Notes under the pieces: generated by a model | What the model saw: the letters and a program-made list of their open reading frames with translations, nothing else | Database searches by the model: none | Told to the model about the DNA's origin: nothing | Made by a program: the position numbers and the translations under genes | Origin: Sphingobacteriia bacterium | GTDB lineage: Bacteria; Bacteroidota; Bacteroidia; Chitinophagales; Chitinophagaceae | Assembly: GCA_004294135.1 (NCBI GenBank) | Contig: RDZY01000018.1 | Span: 1 to 64,000 of the forward strand | Direction of reading: 5' to 3' | Length of the DNA: 64,000 nucleotides | Part shown: piece by piece, positions 25,137-34,487 of the stretch | Numbering within the stretch: the stretch's first letter is position 1 | Layout of the letters: each line of letters begins with the position of its first letter

Positions 25137-25844
25137 ATGAATAAAAAAATCATGATAGGGTGCTTTTTTTTGTGGATGGCACTCTGTTCCTTTCAACCCC
25201 TCCCGCTGACCATCTATTTTAAATTTTATTTTGGCGGTACTATTTTGAATCTTCAGAATAACTATACTACTGCGCAAGGAGAACAAATAACCATAAATCG
25301 TTTTCAATATTATATATCAGCAATAAAAGCTATTGATGAAAAAGGTGACACCACGGCGTTGAGTAATGCACACTATTTAATAGATATTTCTGACAGCTTA
25401 TCGCATACCATCCAAGTAAAATCAACCCAAAAAATTAAGCGACTAGTTTTCACTTTAGGGGTGGACAGCCTACTGAATCTATCGGGTATTCAAACTGGTA
25501 GTCTAGACCCTACAAAAGGAATGTTCTGGACCTGGCGTTCTGGTTATATTATGGCTAAACTGCATGGAGTTTCCCTGCAAGCAAATACGGCAGGTAAAAG
25601 ATTTAGTTTTGAAGTGGGCGGATTTCAAGATCCTTTTAATGCAGTGCGTGTAGCGGCTTTAGAGATTGAGCCAACAAAAAAAACGATACAGCAAATAATC
25701 ATTCATACAGATTTATCAAAATGGTTTGATGCAATAGATCCTATTACGATTGCACAAACGCCCAACTGCCACCAGCCGGGTAAATTAGCCATGCAACTGG
25801 CCAATAATTTTTCACAATCATTCACAATAGCGTCCACACAATAA
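25137..25844 (+). CDS. MbnP-like periplasmic/secreted protein
   Basis: A 235-residue exported protein (hydrophobic leader 1-22) matching the MbnP family: a beta-rich domain with INRFQYYISAIK, YLIDISDS, LVFTLGVDSLLNLSGIQTG, then LDPTKGMFWTWRSGYIMAKL. Family knowledge: MbnP proteins bind copper and, in studied cases, carry a kynurenine made from tryptophan by the partner di-haem enzyme MbnH. The tryptophan pair in GMFWTW is present here. The partner gene overlaps its stop codon (TAATG). It is a non-methanobactin context, as common in Bacteroidota. Copper binding and kynurenine formation are inferred. Confidence 0.82.
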   Translation: MNKKIMIGCFFLWMALCSFQPLPLTIYFKFYFGGTILNLQNNYTTAQGEQITINRFQYYISAIKAIDEKGDTTALSNAHYLIDISDSLSHTIQVKSTQKIKRLVFTLGVDSLLNLSGIQTGSLDPTKGMFWTWRSGYIMAKLHGVSLQANTAGKRFSFEVGGFQDPFNAVRVAALEIEPTKKTIQQIIIHTDLSKWFDAIDPITIAQTPNCHQPGKLAMQLANNFSQSFTIASTQ

Positions 25845-26914
25845 TGCAATACGTTAAAACCATATGGGTACTCAGCATTACTGTATTGACTTGTACGGGC
25901 TGGATTGCCTTAGAGAAAGGCCTAGAGCCCCCCAAACCAGTGAAATTAATAGTACCCAAAGGGTGGCCATCTCCAGTATATGATTTTTCAAAAAACCCAT
26001 TAACGGAAGCAGGGATTGAATTGGGGCGACAATTATTTTATGACGAACAATTGAGCAAAGACGGAACCATTTCTTGCGGCAGTTGTCACCAACAATTTGG
26101 TGCGTTTAATAGTTACGATCACCCCCTTAGTCACGGCATAAATAATCAATTAACTACCCGCAACGCACCGGGATTATTCAACCTAGCTTGGCAAAAAGAA
26201 TTGATGTGGGATGGTGCTATATTGCATTTAGATCAACAACCGCTTGCCCCCATTACCGCAGAAAATGAAATGGGCGAGACCATTGAAAATGTACTGATAA
26301 AACTGCGTAATAACCCAGCGTACAAAAAAATGTTTAAAGCCAGTTTTGGTGATGAAACCATTAATACCCAAAGATTTGGAAAGGCGTTGAGTCAATTTTT
26401 ACTTACCATGATCAGCAGTAATAGCAAATACGATAAAGTACAAAAGGGGGAAGACCGTTTTAATGCATCTGAGCAAGTGGGGTATGGGATTTTTAAAACC
26501 AAATGCGCGCAATGCCACGCAGAGCCGCTATTTACAGATTATACTTATAGAAACAACGGGGTTGAATTAGACCCTTATTTGAAAGATTTGGGCAGAATGG
26601 CCATTACTGGTAATGCAGCCGATTCATTAAAATTCAAAGTGCCTTCATTGCGAAATGTTCAAGTAAGTTTTCCGTATGCGCATGATGGTCGCTTTTTTTC
26701 ATTAATGAATGTTTTTGAGCATTACAGAAATAATATGCAACCAGGCCCCACCACAGATCCCTTATTAAAAAATAAAATCCCACTTAGTAATTTTGAAATT
26801 GGTCAGCTTAGGGCATTCCTCTATACCCTTACCGATTCTATGTTTTTAAAAGACCCAAAATTTGCTGCCCCAACTGCGGTGATAACGAATATTCCACCCC
26901 TCGATTCTCACTAG
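25844..26914 (+). CDS. MbnH-like di-haem cytochrome c peroxidase family protein
   Basis: A 356-residue exported di-haem protein of the MauG/cytochrome c peroxidase superfamily. Two haem c motifs are seen: CGSCH at residues 78-82 and CAQCH at 221-225. The N-terminal haem domain includes GRQLFYDEQLSKDGTISC; a C-terminal domain carries KVPSLRNVQVSFPYAHDGRF. The start codon overlaps the MbnP-like stop (TAATG), so translation is coupled. Together with the MbnP-like partner the likely role is oxidative modification of a tryptophan in that protein. It could instead be an ordinary peroxidase, but the pairing argues against this. Confidence 0.87.
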   Translation: MQYVKTIWVLSITVLTCTGWIALEKGLEPPKPVKLIVPKGWPSPVYDFSKNPLTEAGIELGRQLFYDEQLSKDGTISCGSCHQQFGAFNSYDHPLSHGINNQLTTRNAPGLFNLAWQKELMWDGAILHLDQQPLAPITAENEMGETIENVLIKLRNNPAYKKMFKASFGDETINTQRFGKALSQFLLTMISSNSKYDKVQKGEDRFNASEQVGYGIFKTKCAQCHAEPLFTDYTYRNNGVELDPYLKDLGRMAITGNAADSLKFKVPSLRNVQVSFPYAHDGRFFSLMNVFEHYRNNMQPGPTTDPLLKNKIPLSNFEIGQLRAFLYTLTDSMFLKDPKFAAPTAVITNIPPLDSH

Positions 26915-26977
26915 TGGGTACAATACACTATTTTTGAATTTGGAATTTAGAATTTGGGCTTTCAAAAAATGTTTTAG

Positions 26978-28477
26978 TTGAGTGAGATAAAAAAATTAGC
27001 CGGTCAAACTTTATGGTATGGTATTCCAACCATTGCCAGTCGCTTTTTAGGCTATTTGATGAATTTATCGTTGCCCTTATTGTTTGCACAGCCTGCGGTA
27101 ACAGCAGACCTTACTCAGATTTATGCTATTATCCCTTTTTTAAATGTGTTGTTTACTTATGGCTTAGAAACAGCATATTTCCGGTTCAGCAAAGAAGAAG
27201 ATCCCAAAAAATTATACAGTACCCTTTCCATTTCGCTCATTGGCAGCACCCTATTATTCACTGCAATACTCTTTTATTTTAGTGCATCCATCACTCAATT
27301 TGCAAACCTAGAAGCACATCCCGAATATATTAACTGGATGATTGGTATTATTTTTTTTGATGCCATTAGTACCCTGGCTTTTGCTAAATTGAGGCAGGAC
27401 AATCGCCCAAAAAAATACGCAACAGTAAGGCTTTCAAGTGTGTTGGTAAATATGGTTGCGGTAATTTTATTTATTGGATATATACCCAGTTATGTACAAC
27501 TATATCCTGAAAGCAGCTTGGTATTTTTTACTAAAAATAATATTGGAATTGGGTATTATTTAATTGGCAATATGGCAGGGAGTTTACTCACTTTTATTTT
27601 ACTTTTTAAGGAATTAAAGCAGATACAGTTTTATTTTAGTAAAGCAATATGGATAAAAATAATGCACTATAGTTATCCACTCATTATTGTAGGAATGGGA
27701 GGTATGATTAATGATATTCTGAGCCGATTAATTTATCAGCATATAGTAGATTTGCCAGCAGAAGCTGCCAAACATGAGTTGGGAATATTTGGGAATATAT
27801 ACAGACTGGCAGTATTAATTACCATTTTAATACAAGCATTCCGAATGGCAGCAGAGCCATTCTTCTTTAAACAAAAAGGAGTAGAAAATGCACAAAAAAC
27901 GTATGCGAGGGTAATGAAGTTCTTTGTAATTGCCTGTTGTTATATGTTTTTATTCATCAGCTTATTCATTGAAGTTTTTGCATGGTTTTTTGAAGCCATC
28001 AACAAGCCATTATGGGTACAAGGATTGAATATTGTACCCATGCTTGCATTGGGGAATATATTTTTAGGCATTTACTACAACTTAAGTATCTGGTACAAGC
28101 TCACCGATAAAAATAATTATGGGGCAGCCATCACTATTGCAGGAGCCATTATTACAATAGGTTTGAATATTTTACTCATCCCTACTTACCATTATTTAGG
28201 TGCGGCACTTGCTACTTTTTTCTGTTACTTTTTTATGATGATGGTGAGTTATTATTTGGGGCAACGCTATTATCCGGTACCTTATGCAACCAAAAAAATT
28301 ATTGCATATATGGTCGTCGTCTGCCTATTATATGGACTTCATAAAACCATTCTTTATTTTTTACCACATCTTTGGCTAGGTATTTTATTAGGTATTGTTT
28401 TTATAGGCCTTTTCAGTATGCTGGTAGCATGGGCAGAAAAAAAAGAACTCATCGCATTGAGGCAAAGGCATTTATGA
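26978..28477 (+). CDS. Polysaccharide/lipid flippase of the MOP superfamily (Wzx-like)
   Basis: A 499-residue integral membrane protein with about 12-14 hydrophobic segments and the N-terminal look of oligosaccharide flippases (KLAGQTLWYGIPTIASRFLG). A MATE/MVF-type transporter acting on lipid-linked glycans is the best reading. Translation must begin at a TTG (26978), since no ATG or GTG lies in frame near the conserved N terminus and the nearest upstream ATG is followed at once by a stop. No glycosyltransferases lie nearby, so the glycan is unknown. Confidence 0.85.
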   Translation: MSEIKKLAGQTLWYGIPTIASRFLGYLMNLSLPLLFAQPAVTADLTQIYAIIPFLNVLFTYGLETAYFRFSKEEDPKKLYSTLSISLIGSTLLFTAILFYFSASITQFANLEAHPEYINWMIGIIFFDAISTLAFAKLRQDNRPKKYATVRLSSVLVNMVAVILFIGYIPSYVQLYPESSLVFFTKNNIGIGYYLIGNMAGSLLTFILLFKELKQIQFYFSKAIWIKIMHYSYPLIIVGMGGMINDILSRLIYQHIVDLPAEAAKHELGIFGNIYRLAVLITILIQAFRMAAEPFFFKQKGVENAQKTYARVMKFFVIACCYMFLFISLFIEVFAWFFEAINKPLWVQGLNIVPMLALGNIFLGIYYNLSIWYKLTDKNNYGAAITIAGAIITIGLNILLIPTYHYLGAALATFFCYFFMMMVSYYLGQRYYPVPYATKKIIAYMVVVCLLYGLHKTILYFLPHLWLGILLGIVFIGLFSMLVAWAEKKELIALRQRHL

Positions 28478-28526
28478 TTTTCATACATTTAAAATTCTCA
28501 TTTATAAGCTGTTAATACCCTCAACT

Positions 28527-28994
28527 ATGTCAGAAGACCTCCAGATTATTCAAGGCAGTAAAGCCGAACAATACCAAGCCCTAATTCCACAAATAAAAGG
28601 ATTGTTGAGTGGAGAATCTGATCTGATAGCCAATCTTGCCAACCTTACTGCTGCATTAAAAACACAGTTTAGATGGCTTTGGGTTGGATTTTATTTGGTG
28701 AAAGAAAATGAACTGGTATTAGGGCCATTTCAGGGGCCTATTGCTTGTACCCGTATACAAAAAGGCAGGGGCGTTTGTGGAACCAGTTGGGCATCGGCAA
28801 GCATAATAATTGTGCCAGATGTAGAAAAATTTCCGGGACATATTGCTTGCAGCAGCTTCTCCAAATCGGAGATTGTGTTGCCCTTATTAAAAGCAGGTGA
28901 AGTATGGGGTGTATTGGATATTGACAGTAGTGATTACAATCAATTTGACGAGACCGATCGGCAGTATCTGGAAGAGATAGTGGGGCTTTTGTAA
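28527..28994 (+). CDS. msrC: Free methionine-R-sulfoxide reductase (GAF domain)
   Basis: A 155-residue GAF-fold enzyme reducing free methionine-(R)-sulfoxide. The three conserved cysteines C74, C84 and C108 have the same spacing (10 and 24) as the redox cysteines of the E. coli enzyme, in the blocks PIACTRI, GVCGTSWA and FPGHIACSS. This sets it apart from regulatory GAF domains. It stands 49 bp after the flippase gene on the same strand. Confidence 0.92.
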   Translation: MSEDLQIIQGSKAEQYQALIPQIKGLLSGESDLIANLANLTAALKTQFRWLWVGFYLVKENELVLGPFQGPIACTRIQKGRGVCGTSWASASIIIVPDVEKFPGHIACSSFSKSEIVLPLLKAGEVWGVLDIDSSDYNQFDETDRQYLEEIVGLL

Positions 28995-29104
28995 TCCAAC
29001 CAAAACCATCCAATTTCTTCATTATTAAAAAAACCATTAGCTTTGCAATATTCATATACTCTCTCAGTTAGACTGGAATCTACTTCAGTGACAAGGTAAT
29101 CCCA
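28940..29104 (-). pseudogene. Possible gene relic antisense to the msrC 3' end
   Basis: A minus-strand frame of 54 codons without a start codon reads like natural protein (for example LTERVYEYCKANGFFNNEEI then GWFWLDY) and runs into the end of msrC. No family was recognised and the frame has no ATG, GTG or TTG after the upstream stop. It is a candidate decayed gene only. Confidence 0.2.
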
Positions 29105-29124
29105 TCAAAAGTTAGGTTATATAC

Positions 29125-29142
29125 CACTTGAAAAATCAAGTG
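29125..29142. repeat. Short hairpin before the DEAD-box helicase gene
   Basis: CACTTGA (29125-29131) and TCAAGTG (29136-29142) form a perfect 7-bp stem with an AAAA loop, 19 bp before the GTG start at 29162. It could be a weak msrC terminator or a structure in the helicase leader. Confidence 0.4.
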
Positions 29143-29161
29143 TTCATTTAAATCACATATT

Positions 29162-30403
29162 GTGTTATTCAAAGAATTACAACTCATCGAGCCCATATTA
29201 GCGGCACTCGAAACAGCAGGTTACAGTACACCCACACCCATTCAGGAACAAGCCATTCCAATGATTTTAGCAGGCAATGATTTACTCGGCTGCGCACAAA
29301 CAGGTACTGGAAAAACAGCAGCATTTGCCATCCCAATTTTACAATTGGTAACCAAATCTATGTTGCATGGCAATCATAATAAAGGTATTAAAGCTTTGGT
29401 ATTAACCCCTACTAGAGAGCTTGCTATTCAAATAGAGGAAAGCTTTAAAGATTATGGAAAAAATCTTCGCATGAAACACCAAGTAATTTTTGGGGGTGTT
29501 TCTCAGGTTCATCAAGTAAATGCTTTAAGAAATGGTGTGGACATTTTAATTGCAACACCAGGCAGATTACTCGATTTAATGCAACAAGGATATGTGCGAT
29601 TAAATGATATACAATTTTTTGTATTGGATGAAGCAGACCGTATGTTGGATATGGGTTTTATCAACGATGTAAAAAAAATCATTGCAAAATTACCAGTCAA
29701 AAAGCAAACCCTTTTCTTTTCTGCAACCATGCCCGATGAGATAGAAAAACTATCTTCTACCTTATTACACAATCCAGCTAAAGTAACCGTTACTCCTGTA
29801 TCGTCTACTGCAGAAAAAATTCAGCAGGCAGTTTATTTTGTAGAAAAAGACCATAAGAAATTATTGTTGGTAAGCTTACTTAAAGACGCAGCCATTCAAA
29901 CAGCACTCGTATTTACGAGAACCAAACATGGCGCAGATAAAGTGGTGAAAGACCTTACCAGAAACAATATTACGGCAGAAGCTATTCACGGAAATAAATC
30001 ACAGAATGCGAGACAGCGTGCATTAACCAATTTCAAAAACGGTTCTACCAGAATTTTAGTTGCAACGGATATTGCTGCCCGTGGTATTGATATTGATCAG
30101 CTAACACATGTATTTAACTATGAATTGCCCAATGTTGCGGAAACTTATGTACATCGAATTGGTCGTACGGGTAGAGCTGGCGCAAGTGGCATTGCCATTT
30201 CTTTCTGCGAAGCTGAAGAAAGGGCGTTCTTAAAAGACATCCAGTTACTTATTAAAAAGCAATTGCCAGTAGTAACAGATCACGCCTATCATTCAGCGTC
30301 GCCCGCTCCTGCAACTTATAAATTGCCAGAACGCAGACCGGCTGCTCAACAGCAGAATAGAACTAGAAAATACAGTTTTAATAGGTCTTCGCAAAATCGT
30401 TAA
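29162..30403 (+). CDS. rhlE: DEAD-box RNA helicase, RhlE-like
   Basis: A 413-residue ATP-dependent RNA helicase. All core motifs are seen: Q motif ([11 protein letters not shown]), Walker [22 protein letters not shown], and [10 protein letters not shown]. The C-terminal tail after about residue 370 is short, basic and glutamine/asparagine-rich ([17 protein letters not shown]), as in RhlE-type helicases that help ribosome assembly and cold adaptation. The start is a GTG giving the usual [12 protein letters not shown] terminus. A strong hairpin follows the stop. Confidence 0.93.
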   Translation: MLFKELQLIEPILAALETAGYSTPTPIQEQAIPMILAGNDLLGCAQTGTGKTAAFAIPILQLVTKSMLHGNHNKGIKALVLTPTRELAIQIEESFKDYGKNLRMKHQVIFGGVSQVHQVNALRNGVDILIATPGRLLDLMQQGYVRLNDIQFFVLDEADRMLDMGFINDVKKIIAKLPVKKQTLFFSATMPDEIEKLSSTLLHNPAKVTVTPVSSTAEKIQQAVYFVEKDHKKLLLVSLLKDAAIQTALVFTRTKHGADKVVKDLTRNNITAEAIHGNKSQNARQRALTNFKNGSTRILVATDIAARGIDIDQLTHVFNYELPNVAETYVHRIGRTGRAGASGIAISFCEAEERAFLKDIQLLIKKQLPVVTDHAYHSASPAPATYKLPERRPAAQQQNRTRKYSFNRSSQNR

Positions 30404-30421
30404 TTAAAATTAACTCGCTAC

Positions 30422-30457
30422 AGAAACGCCATAAATACTTATATTTATGGGGTTTCT
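30422..30457. terminator. Strong hairpin after the helicase gene
   Basis: AGAAAC-g-CCATAAATA pairs with TATTTATGG-g-GTTTCT around a 4-nt loop: 15 base pairs with a single G-G mismatch. It lies between the helicase stop and the kinase start and is followed by ATTT, so it is a plausible terminator, although the T-run is short. Confidence 0.6.
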
Positions 30458-30469
30458 ATTTGCATATAT

Positions 30470-31210
30470 ATGAATAAATCTACCATTCAGATAAAAACAC
30501 TAGAAGAGCAAAATAAAGAATTGCTCAAAACACAACTATTTCTTGAAAAAAAAGTAAATCAGCTGAAAGATTTTGCTGGAATTATTACCCATGACGTACG
30601 AGGCCCCGCGCATAATATTTTCAAAATGTTGGAAATGTACGAGTCCACAGACGATCCCGATTTGAAGAAAGCAGCAATGGAATATTTGAAAAAAGTAAGT
30701 AAAGACCTTACCAGCAACTTAAATGAGCTGGTTCAAATTTTACAAATTCACCTAGAGAAAGATATTCCCGCATCTAATTGCGTATTTGCAGAAATTATTG
30801 AAAGTGTTTGTTTGCAGCTACAGGATATCATTGATAAAAAACAAGCGACCATTCATACCCAATTTGATATTGCAGAGATCGTATACCCAAGAGTATATCT
30901 TCAAAGTATTATTTATAATTTGGTGAGCAATAGTCTAAAATATGCCAAAAAAGAGTTGGCTCCCGTTGTTTATATAAGGACTTTTGAAGACGATGGCATA
31001 CTAAAATGCAGTGTATCAGACAATGGATTAGGGATTGACTTACAAAAATATGGACACTTACTATTTAAGTTCCAGAAAAGCTTTCACAGTGGATTTGACA
31101 GCAAGGGCATTGGGTTATACCTGATTAAAAATCAAATTGAAGAACAAGGTGGCAGCCTTACTTGCAAAAGTGAACCCAATAATGGCAGTATTTTTACTGT
31201 GCAATTTTAA
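30470..31210 (+). CDS. Sensor-less histidine kinase
   Basis: A 246-residue soluble kinase. Residues 1-34 form a coiled coil, the H-box is ITHDVRGPAHNI with the phospho-acceptor H41, and the ATPase domain has an N box (IYNLVSNSLKYAKKEL), G1 (SDNGLGIDL) and G2 (SKGIGLYLIKNQIEEQGG). There is no sensor domain or membrane helix, so it must receive its signal from another protein or from cytoplasmic cues. No response regulator is adjacent. The start codon lies 12 bp after the strong hairpin. Confidence 0.88.
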   Translation: MNKSTIQIKTLEEQNKELLKTQLFLEKKVNQLKDFAGIITHDVRGPAHNIFKMLEMYESTDDPDLKKAAMEYLKKVSKDLTSNLNELVQILQIHLEKDIPASNCVFAEIIESVCLQLQDIIDKKQATIHTQFDIAEIVYPRVYLQSIIYNLVSNSLKYAKKELAPVVYIRTFEDDGILKCSVSDNGLGIDLQKYGHLLFKFQKSFHSGFDSKGIGLYLIKNQIEEQGGSLTCKSEPNNGSIFTVQF

Positions 31211-31220
31211 TGAAAACCCT

Positions 31221-31228
31221 TACTTTTG
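31221..31228 (+). promoter_or_regulatory. -7 element for tRNA-Leu
   Basis: TACTTTTG matches TAnnTTTG and ends 9 bp before the first base of the mature tRNA, the usual distance for a Bacteroidota promoter driving a tRNA gene. Confidence 0.6.
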
Positions 31229-31237
31229 CACTCGTTT

Positions 31238-31319
31238 GCGGATGTGGCGAAATTGGCAGACGCACTAGACTTAGGATCTAGCGCCGCGAGGCATGTAGGT
31301 TCGACCCCTATCATCCGCA
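31238..31319 (+). tRNA. tRNA-Leu (UAG anticodon)
   Basis: The acceptor stem GCGGATG pairs with CATCCGC at 31312-31318 and is followed by discriminator A73. The anticodon stem CTAGA/TCTAG encloses the loop CTTAGGA, giving anticodon UAG. The long variable arm (class II tRNA) and the T loop with TTCGACC support leucine. The terminal CCA is not encoded. A promoter precedes it and a terminator follows. Confidence 0.95.
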
Positions 31320-31325
31320 CAGATT

Positions 31326-31352
31326 ACCACCTTAATATAAGGTGGTTTTTTT
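31326..31352 (+). terminator. Rho-independent terminator after tRNA-Leu
   Basis: ACCACCTTA and TAAGGTGGT form a perfect 9-bp stem with a 3-nt loop, followed by a run of T. Textbook intrinsic terminator between the tRNA and the trigger factor promoter. Confidence 0.93.
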
Positions 31353-31364
31353 ATGCGAAACCCC

Positions 31365-31372
31365 TACCTTTG
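31365..31372 (+). promoter_or_regulatory. -7 element for trigger factor gene
   Basis: TACCTTTG matches TAnnTTTG, 31 bp before the tig start codon and just after the tRNA terminator, so tig has its own promoter. Confidence 0.65.
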
Positions 31373-31402
31373 CAGCCCAATTTTACGTTATAAATCATAT
31401 AT

Positions 31403-32770
31403 ATGGCTACTATTACCAGAGAAAACATTGGCTTACTCAATGATAAGCTTACCGTTACCGTTACAAAAGAGGATTACTTGACAGGTTTTGAGCAAAACCT
31501 GAAAAAATATGCTAAAACCGCTAATATACCGGGATTTAGAAAGGGTATGGTACCAACAGGCTTAGTGAAGAAAATGCACGGCCAGGGTGTTTTTACCGAA
31601 GAAGTATTGCGTTGTATGGAGACAGAGCTTAATCAGTATATGAGCAATGAGCAAATCGATATTTTTGCGCAGCCACTCCCACTAGACAACGACGCACAAG
31701 CACTGGATATGAATAAGTTGGGCGATTACACTTTCTCTTTTGAAATTGGATTAAAACCCAATTTTGAACTGAGCATGAGCGACGTAAAAGCTACCCGTTA
31801 TAAGGTAAATATAACCGACCAGATGATGGACGAAGAAGTAGCCCGCTTACAAACCCGTTATGGTAAAATGACTGAACCTGAAGTAGTTGGGAGTGAGGAG
31901 AACGTGTTGAACGTTACTTTTACTGAAGCTGATGAAAATGGTATCAACATTGAAAATGGCGTTCAGAAAGAGAATTCAGTATTGGTTAAATATTTTTCAC
32001 CAGATTTTAGGAAGAACCTGATAGGCAAGAAAAATGACGATATTGTATTCTTACAGATCAATCAAGCGTTTGAGGACAAAGAGGCGGAAACCATTTTGGC
32101 TGATTTGGGTTTAACCAAAGAAGACGGTAATCGTTATTTCAATTTGTTGATTACGAAAGTGGGACTGGTTGAAAAAGCTGAATTAAATGAGGAATTGTTT
32201 CTGGCTGTATATCCCAACAACGACCAAATTAAAACAGCAGAAGATTTTCGCAATGAAGCAAAAGCTGAAATAGAAAAATACTACGCACAATCAGCTAGAA
32301 GTCAAGTTCAAGATCAAATCTACCATTACTTAGTAGATCATATCAATATGGAATTTCCAGAAGATTTTTTGAAACGTTGGTTGCAAACTGGTGGGGAAAA
32401 ACCCAAAACCGCAGAAGAAGCAGCAGCCGAATATCCAACTTTTGTAAAACAACTGAAGTGGACCTTAATCAGCAGCAAGCTTACGCAGGATAATAAAATT
32501 GAAGTGTTGCCAGAAGATCTTCGCAATTTTGCAAAAGCGCAATTGTTCAGCTATATGGGCGGTCAGTTGGGCGCATTAGGCGATAACCAACAGTGGGTGG
32601 ATGATTATGCAAATCGGATGATGCAGGACAAGCGTTTTGTGGAAGACAGCTACCATCGTATCAATGCTGAGAAATTATTTGGCGTACTTGAATCACAGGT
32701 AAGTGCCAAAGATGAACCCATCAGCGCAGATGATTTTGCTAAAATATTAGAGAGCCACCAGCACCATTAA
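31403..32770 (+). CDS. tig: Trigger factor
   Basis: Ribosome-bound chaperone of 455 residues. The N-terminal ribosome-binding motif appears as GFRKGMVP (residues about 45-52; consensus GFRxGxxP). The middle PPIase domain (about 160-240) is quite divergent, and the long helical C-terminal arm domain is present. The next genes are clpP1, clpP2 and clpX, the classic tig-clpP-clpX order. A strong terminator after tig and a 217-bp gap indicate that the clp genes are transcribed separately here. Confidence 0.95.
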   Translation: MATITRENIGLLNDKLTVTVTKEDYLTGFEQNLKKYAKTANIPGFRKGMVPTGLVKKMHGQGVFTEEVLRCMETELNQYMSNEQIDIFAQPLPLDNDAQALDMNKLGDYTFSFEIGLKPNFELSMSDVKATRYKVNITDQMMDEEVARLQTRYGKMTEPEVVGSEENVLNVTFTEADENGINIENGVQKENSVLVKYFSPDFRKNLIGKKNDDIVFLQINQAFEDKEAETILADLGLTKEDGNRYFNLLITKVGLVEKAELNEELFLAVYPNNDQIKTAEDFRNEAKAEIEKYYAQSARSQVQDQIYHYLVDHINMEFPEDFLKRWLQTGGEKPKTAEEAAAEYPTFVKQLKWTLISSKLTQDNKIEVLPEDLRNFAKAQLFSYMGGQLGALGDNQQWVDDYANRMMQDKRFVEDSYHRINAEKLFGVLESQVSAKDEPISADDFAKILESHQHH

Positions 32771-32799
32771 TAGTATAAAATAAAATTGGTGAGAAAATG

Positions 32800-32843
32800 G
32801 GGTAAATAAGCATATTGATCAACTTATTTACCCTATTTATTTT
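32800..32843 (+). terminator. Terminator after tig
   Basis: GGGTAAATAAG (32800-32810) and CTTATTTACCC (32823-32833) form a perfect 11-bp stem with a 12-nt loop, followed by TATTTATTTT. It separates tig from the clp genes. Confidence 0.85.
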
Positions 32844-32986
32844 GGAGCTTTCGGGCTACGCCAATCTGTAGATTAATATCCACCAAATATGCCCTTTTGT
32901 CGCAAAAACAGGGTTTGCACAAAATTTGACTAGGATTGTGTATCTGTTTTAGCAAAATACTTACCTTCAAACCGAAAAAGTATACT

Positions 32987-33685
32987 ATGAATATTGGAAA
33001 TGAATTTGATAAATATGCAATTAAGCACCGTGGCATCAGCAGTGGTGTATTACACAATTATAAAACATACGGGCAGGTAACCAACCTTACTCCTTATATT
33101 ATTGAAGAACGTCCCTTGAATGTAGCCAGTATGGACGTATTCAGTCGCCTGATGATGGATCGCATTATTTTTTTAGGAGAAGGCATCAACGACTATGTAG
33201 CTAATATTGTTACTGCTCAATTGCTTTTTTTAGAAAGTACAGATCGCACCAGAGATATACAGATGTATATTAATAGTCCCGGCGGAAGTGTTTATGCAGG
33301 TCTTGGCATTTATGATACGATGCAATTTATTGGCCCCGATATTGCGACCATTTGCACGGGCATTGCTGCCAGTATGGGTCAAATTTTATTATGCGCAGGA
33401 GTAGAAGGCAAGCGAACCGCTTTAAAACACAGTCGCGTAATGATGCACCAGCCAAGTGGTGGCATTGGCGGTCAAGCTACTGATATTGAAATCACGGTAC
33501 GTGAAATAAAAAAGCTAAAAGAAGAACTTTATGCCATCACTGCACATCATACTGGCAAACCAGTTGAAGTGATTGCCAAAGATAGTGATCGTGATTTCTG
33601 GATGACTGCCGCTGAAGCCAAAGCCTATGGTTTGGTGGATGAAGTGTTGCTCACCAATCCGAGGAAGGAGAAGGGGGGGAAATAG
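32987..33685 (+). CDS. clpP: ClpP protease subunit, copy 1
   Basis: A 232-residue serine peptidase of the ClpP family. The catalytic triad is complete: S129 (GIAASMGQ), H154 (MMHQPSGG) and D203 (DRDFWM), with the same spacing as in E. coli ClpP. The ATG at 32987 (MNIGNEFDKYAIKHRG) is preferred over an upstream in-frame start because it agrees with the usual short propeptide region. A second, clearly different ClpP follows 49 bp downstream, so mixed rings are possible. Confidence 0.93.
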   Translation: MNIGNEFDKYAIKHRGISSGVLHNYKTYGQVTNLTPYIIEERPLNVASMDVFSRLMMDRIIFLGEGINDYVANIVTAQLLFLESTDRTRDIQMYINSPGGSVYAGLGIYDTMQFIGPDIATICTGIAASMGQILLCAGVEGKRTALKHSRVMMHQPSGGIGGQATDIEITVREIKKLKEELYAITAHHTGKPVEVIAKDSDRDFWMTAAEAKAYGLVDEVLLTNPRKEKGGK

Positions 33686-33734
33686 ACGGTGGACCGTGGA
33701 TAAATATAATTTTTTACTGCATAAATAATACAAA

Positions 33735-34373
33735 ATGATAATATCAGCATATTTCAACCCTTTTTTAAACCATGATGAAGATGAAGAGCATGAGTCAAAA
33801 GAAGAAAAACAGGAGCCTATGGGTGGCTTTATGGTAAAAAAATTAGAGAAATTATTTTTCGAAAAGCGTGCTGTCTATTTATGGGGTGTAGTTGATGATA
33901 AGTCTGCCCGTGATATAGTAACCAAACTATTAATATTAGATGCGGATAAACCCGGGACTGAAATAAAGCTATTCATTAATAGTCCCGGTGGTGTGGTAAC
34001 AAGCGGTATGGTCATTTTCGATACCATGAAAATGATTCAGAGTCCCGTTAGTACCATTTGTATGGGTCTAGCTGCAAGTATGGGATCAATTTTATTGAGT
34101 GCTGGCACTAAGGGAAAACGTTTTGTATATCCCCATGGTGAAATCATGATTCACCAACCAAGTTTAGGCGGCTACTATCAAGCAACCAGTGCTGATATTG
34201 AAATACAAGCCAAGCAAATTAAAAAAACCAAGGAATTAGGAGCTAAAATTCTAGCTGAAAACTGTGGCAAAACAATGGAACAAGTGATGGCAGATTTTGA
34301 CCGAGATTATTGGATGGATGCCAATGAAGCAGTGGCTTATGGCATTGTAGACGGAGTTTTGAGTCAGATTTAA
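33735..34373 (+). CDS. clpP: ClpP protease subunit, copy 2
   Basis: A 212-residue ClpP paralogue. The triad is S115 (GLAASMGS), H140 (MIHQPSLGG) and D191 (DRDYWM). It differs from copy 1 by an acidic, low-complexity N terminus (about residues 13-28, DEDEEHESKEEKQE) in place of the usual axial loop, and by a small insertion after the active histidine. Such a changed N terminus could affect docking to ClpX or the axial gate. It could form its own ring or join with copy 1; the sequence cannot decide. Confidence 0.92.
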   Translation: MIISAYFNPFLNHDEDEEHESKEEKQEPMGGFMVKKLEKLFFEKRAVYLWGVVDDKSARDIVTKLLILDADKPGTEIKLFINSPGGVVTSGMVIFDTMKMIQSPVSTICMGLAASMGSILLSAGTKGKRFVYPHGEIMIHQPSLGGYYQATSADIEIQAKQIKKTKELGAKILAENCGKTMEQVMADFDRDYWMDANEAVAYGIVDGVLSQI

Positions 34374-34487
34374 GGTATTTTAGTGACTTTTATAGAATTT
34401 ATCTATTGCATGGCATCATAGTAGTAGCTTTACAAGCACCTAATCTTGTTTTGTAAATAATAATAGAGAACGGTTTCAATTTTTAAT

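Noticed and set aside
32987..34373. Tandem clpP genes as a recent duplication
   Set aside because: The two proteins differ widely outside the active-site blocks, so they are old paralogues rather than a recent copy.
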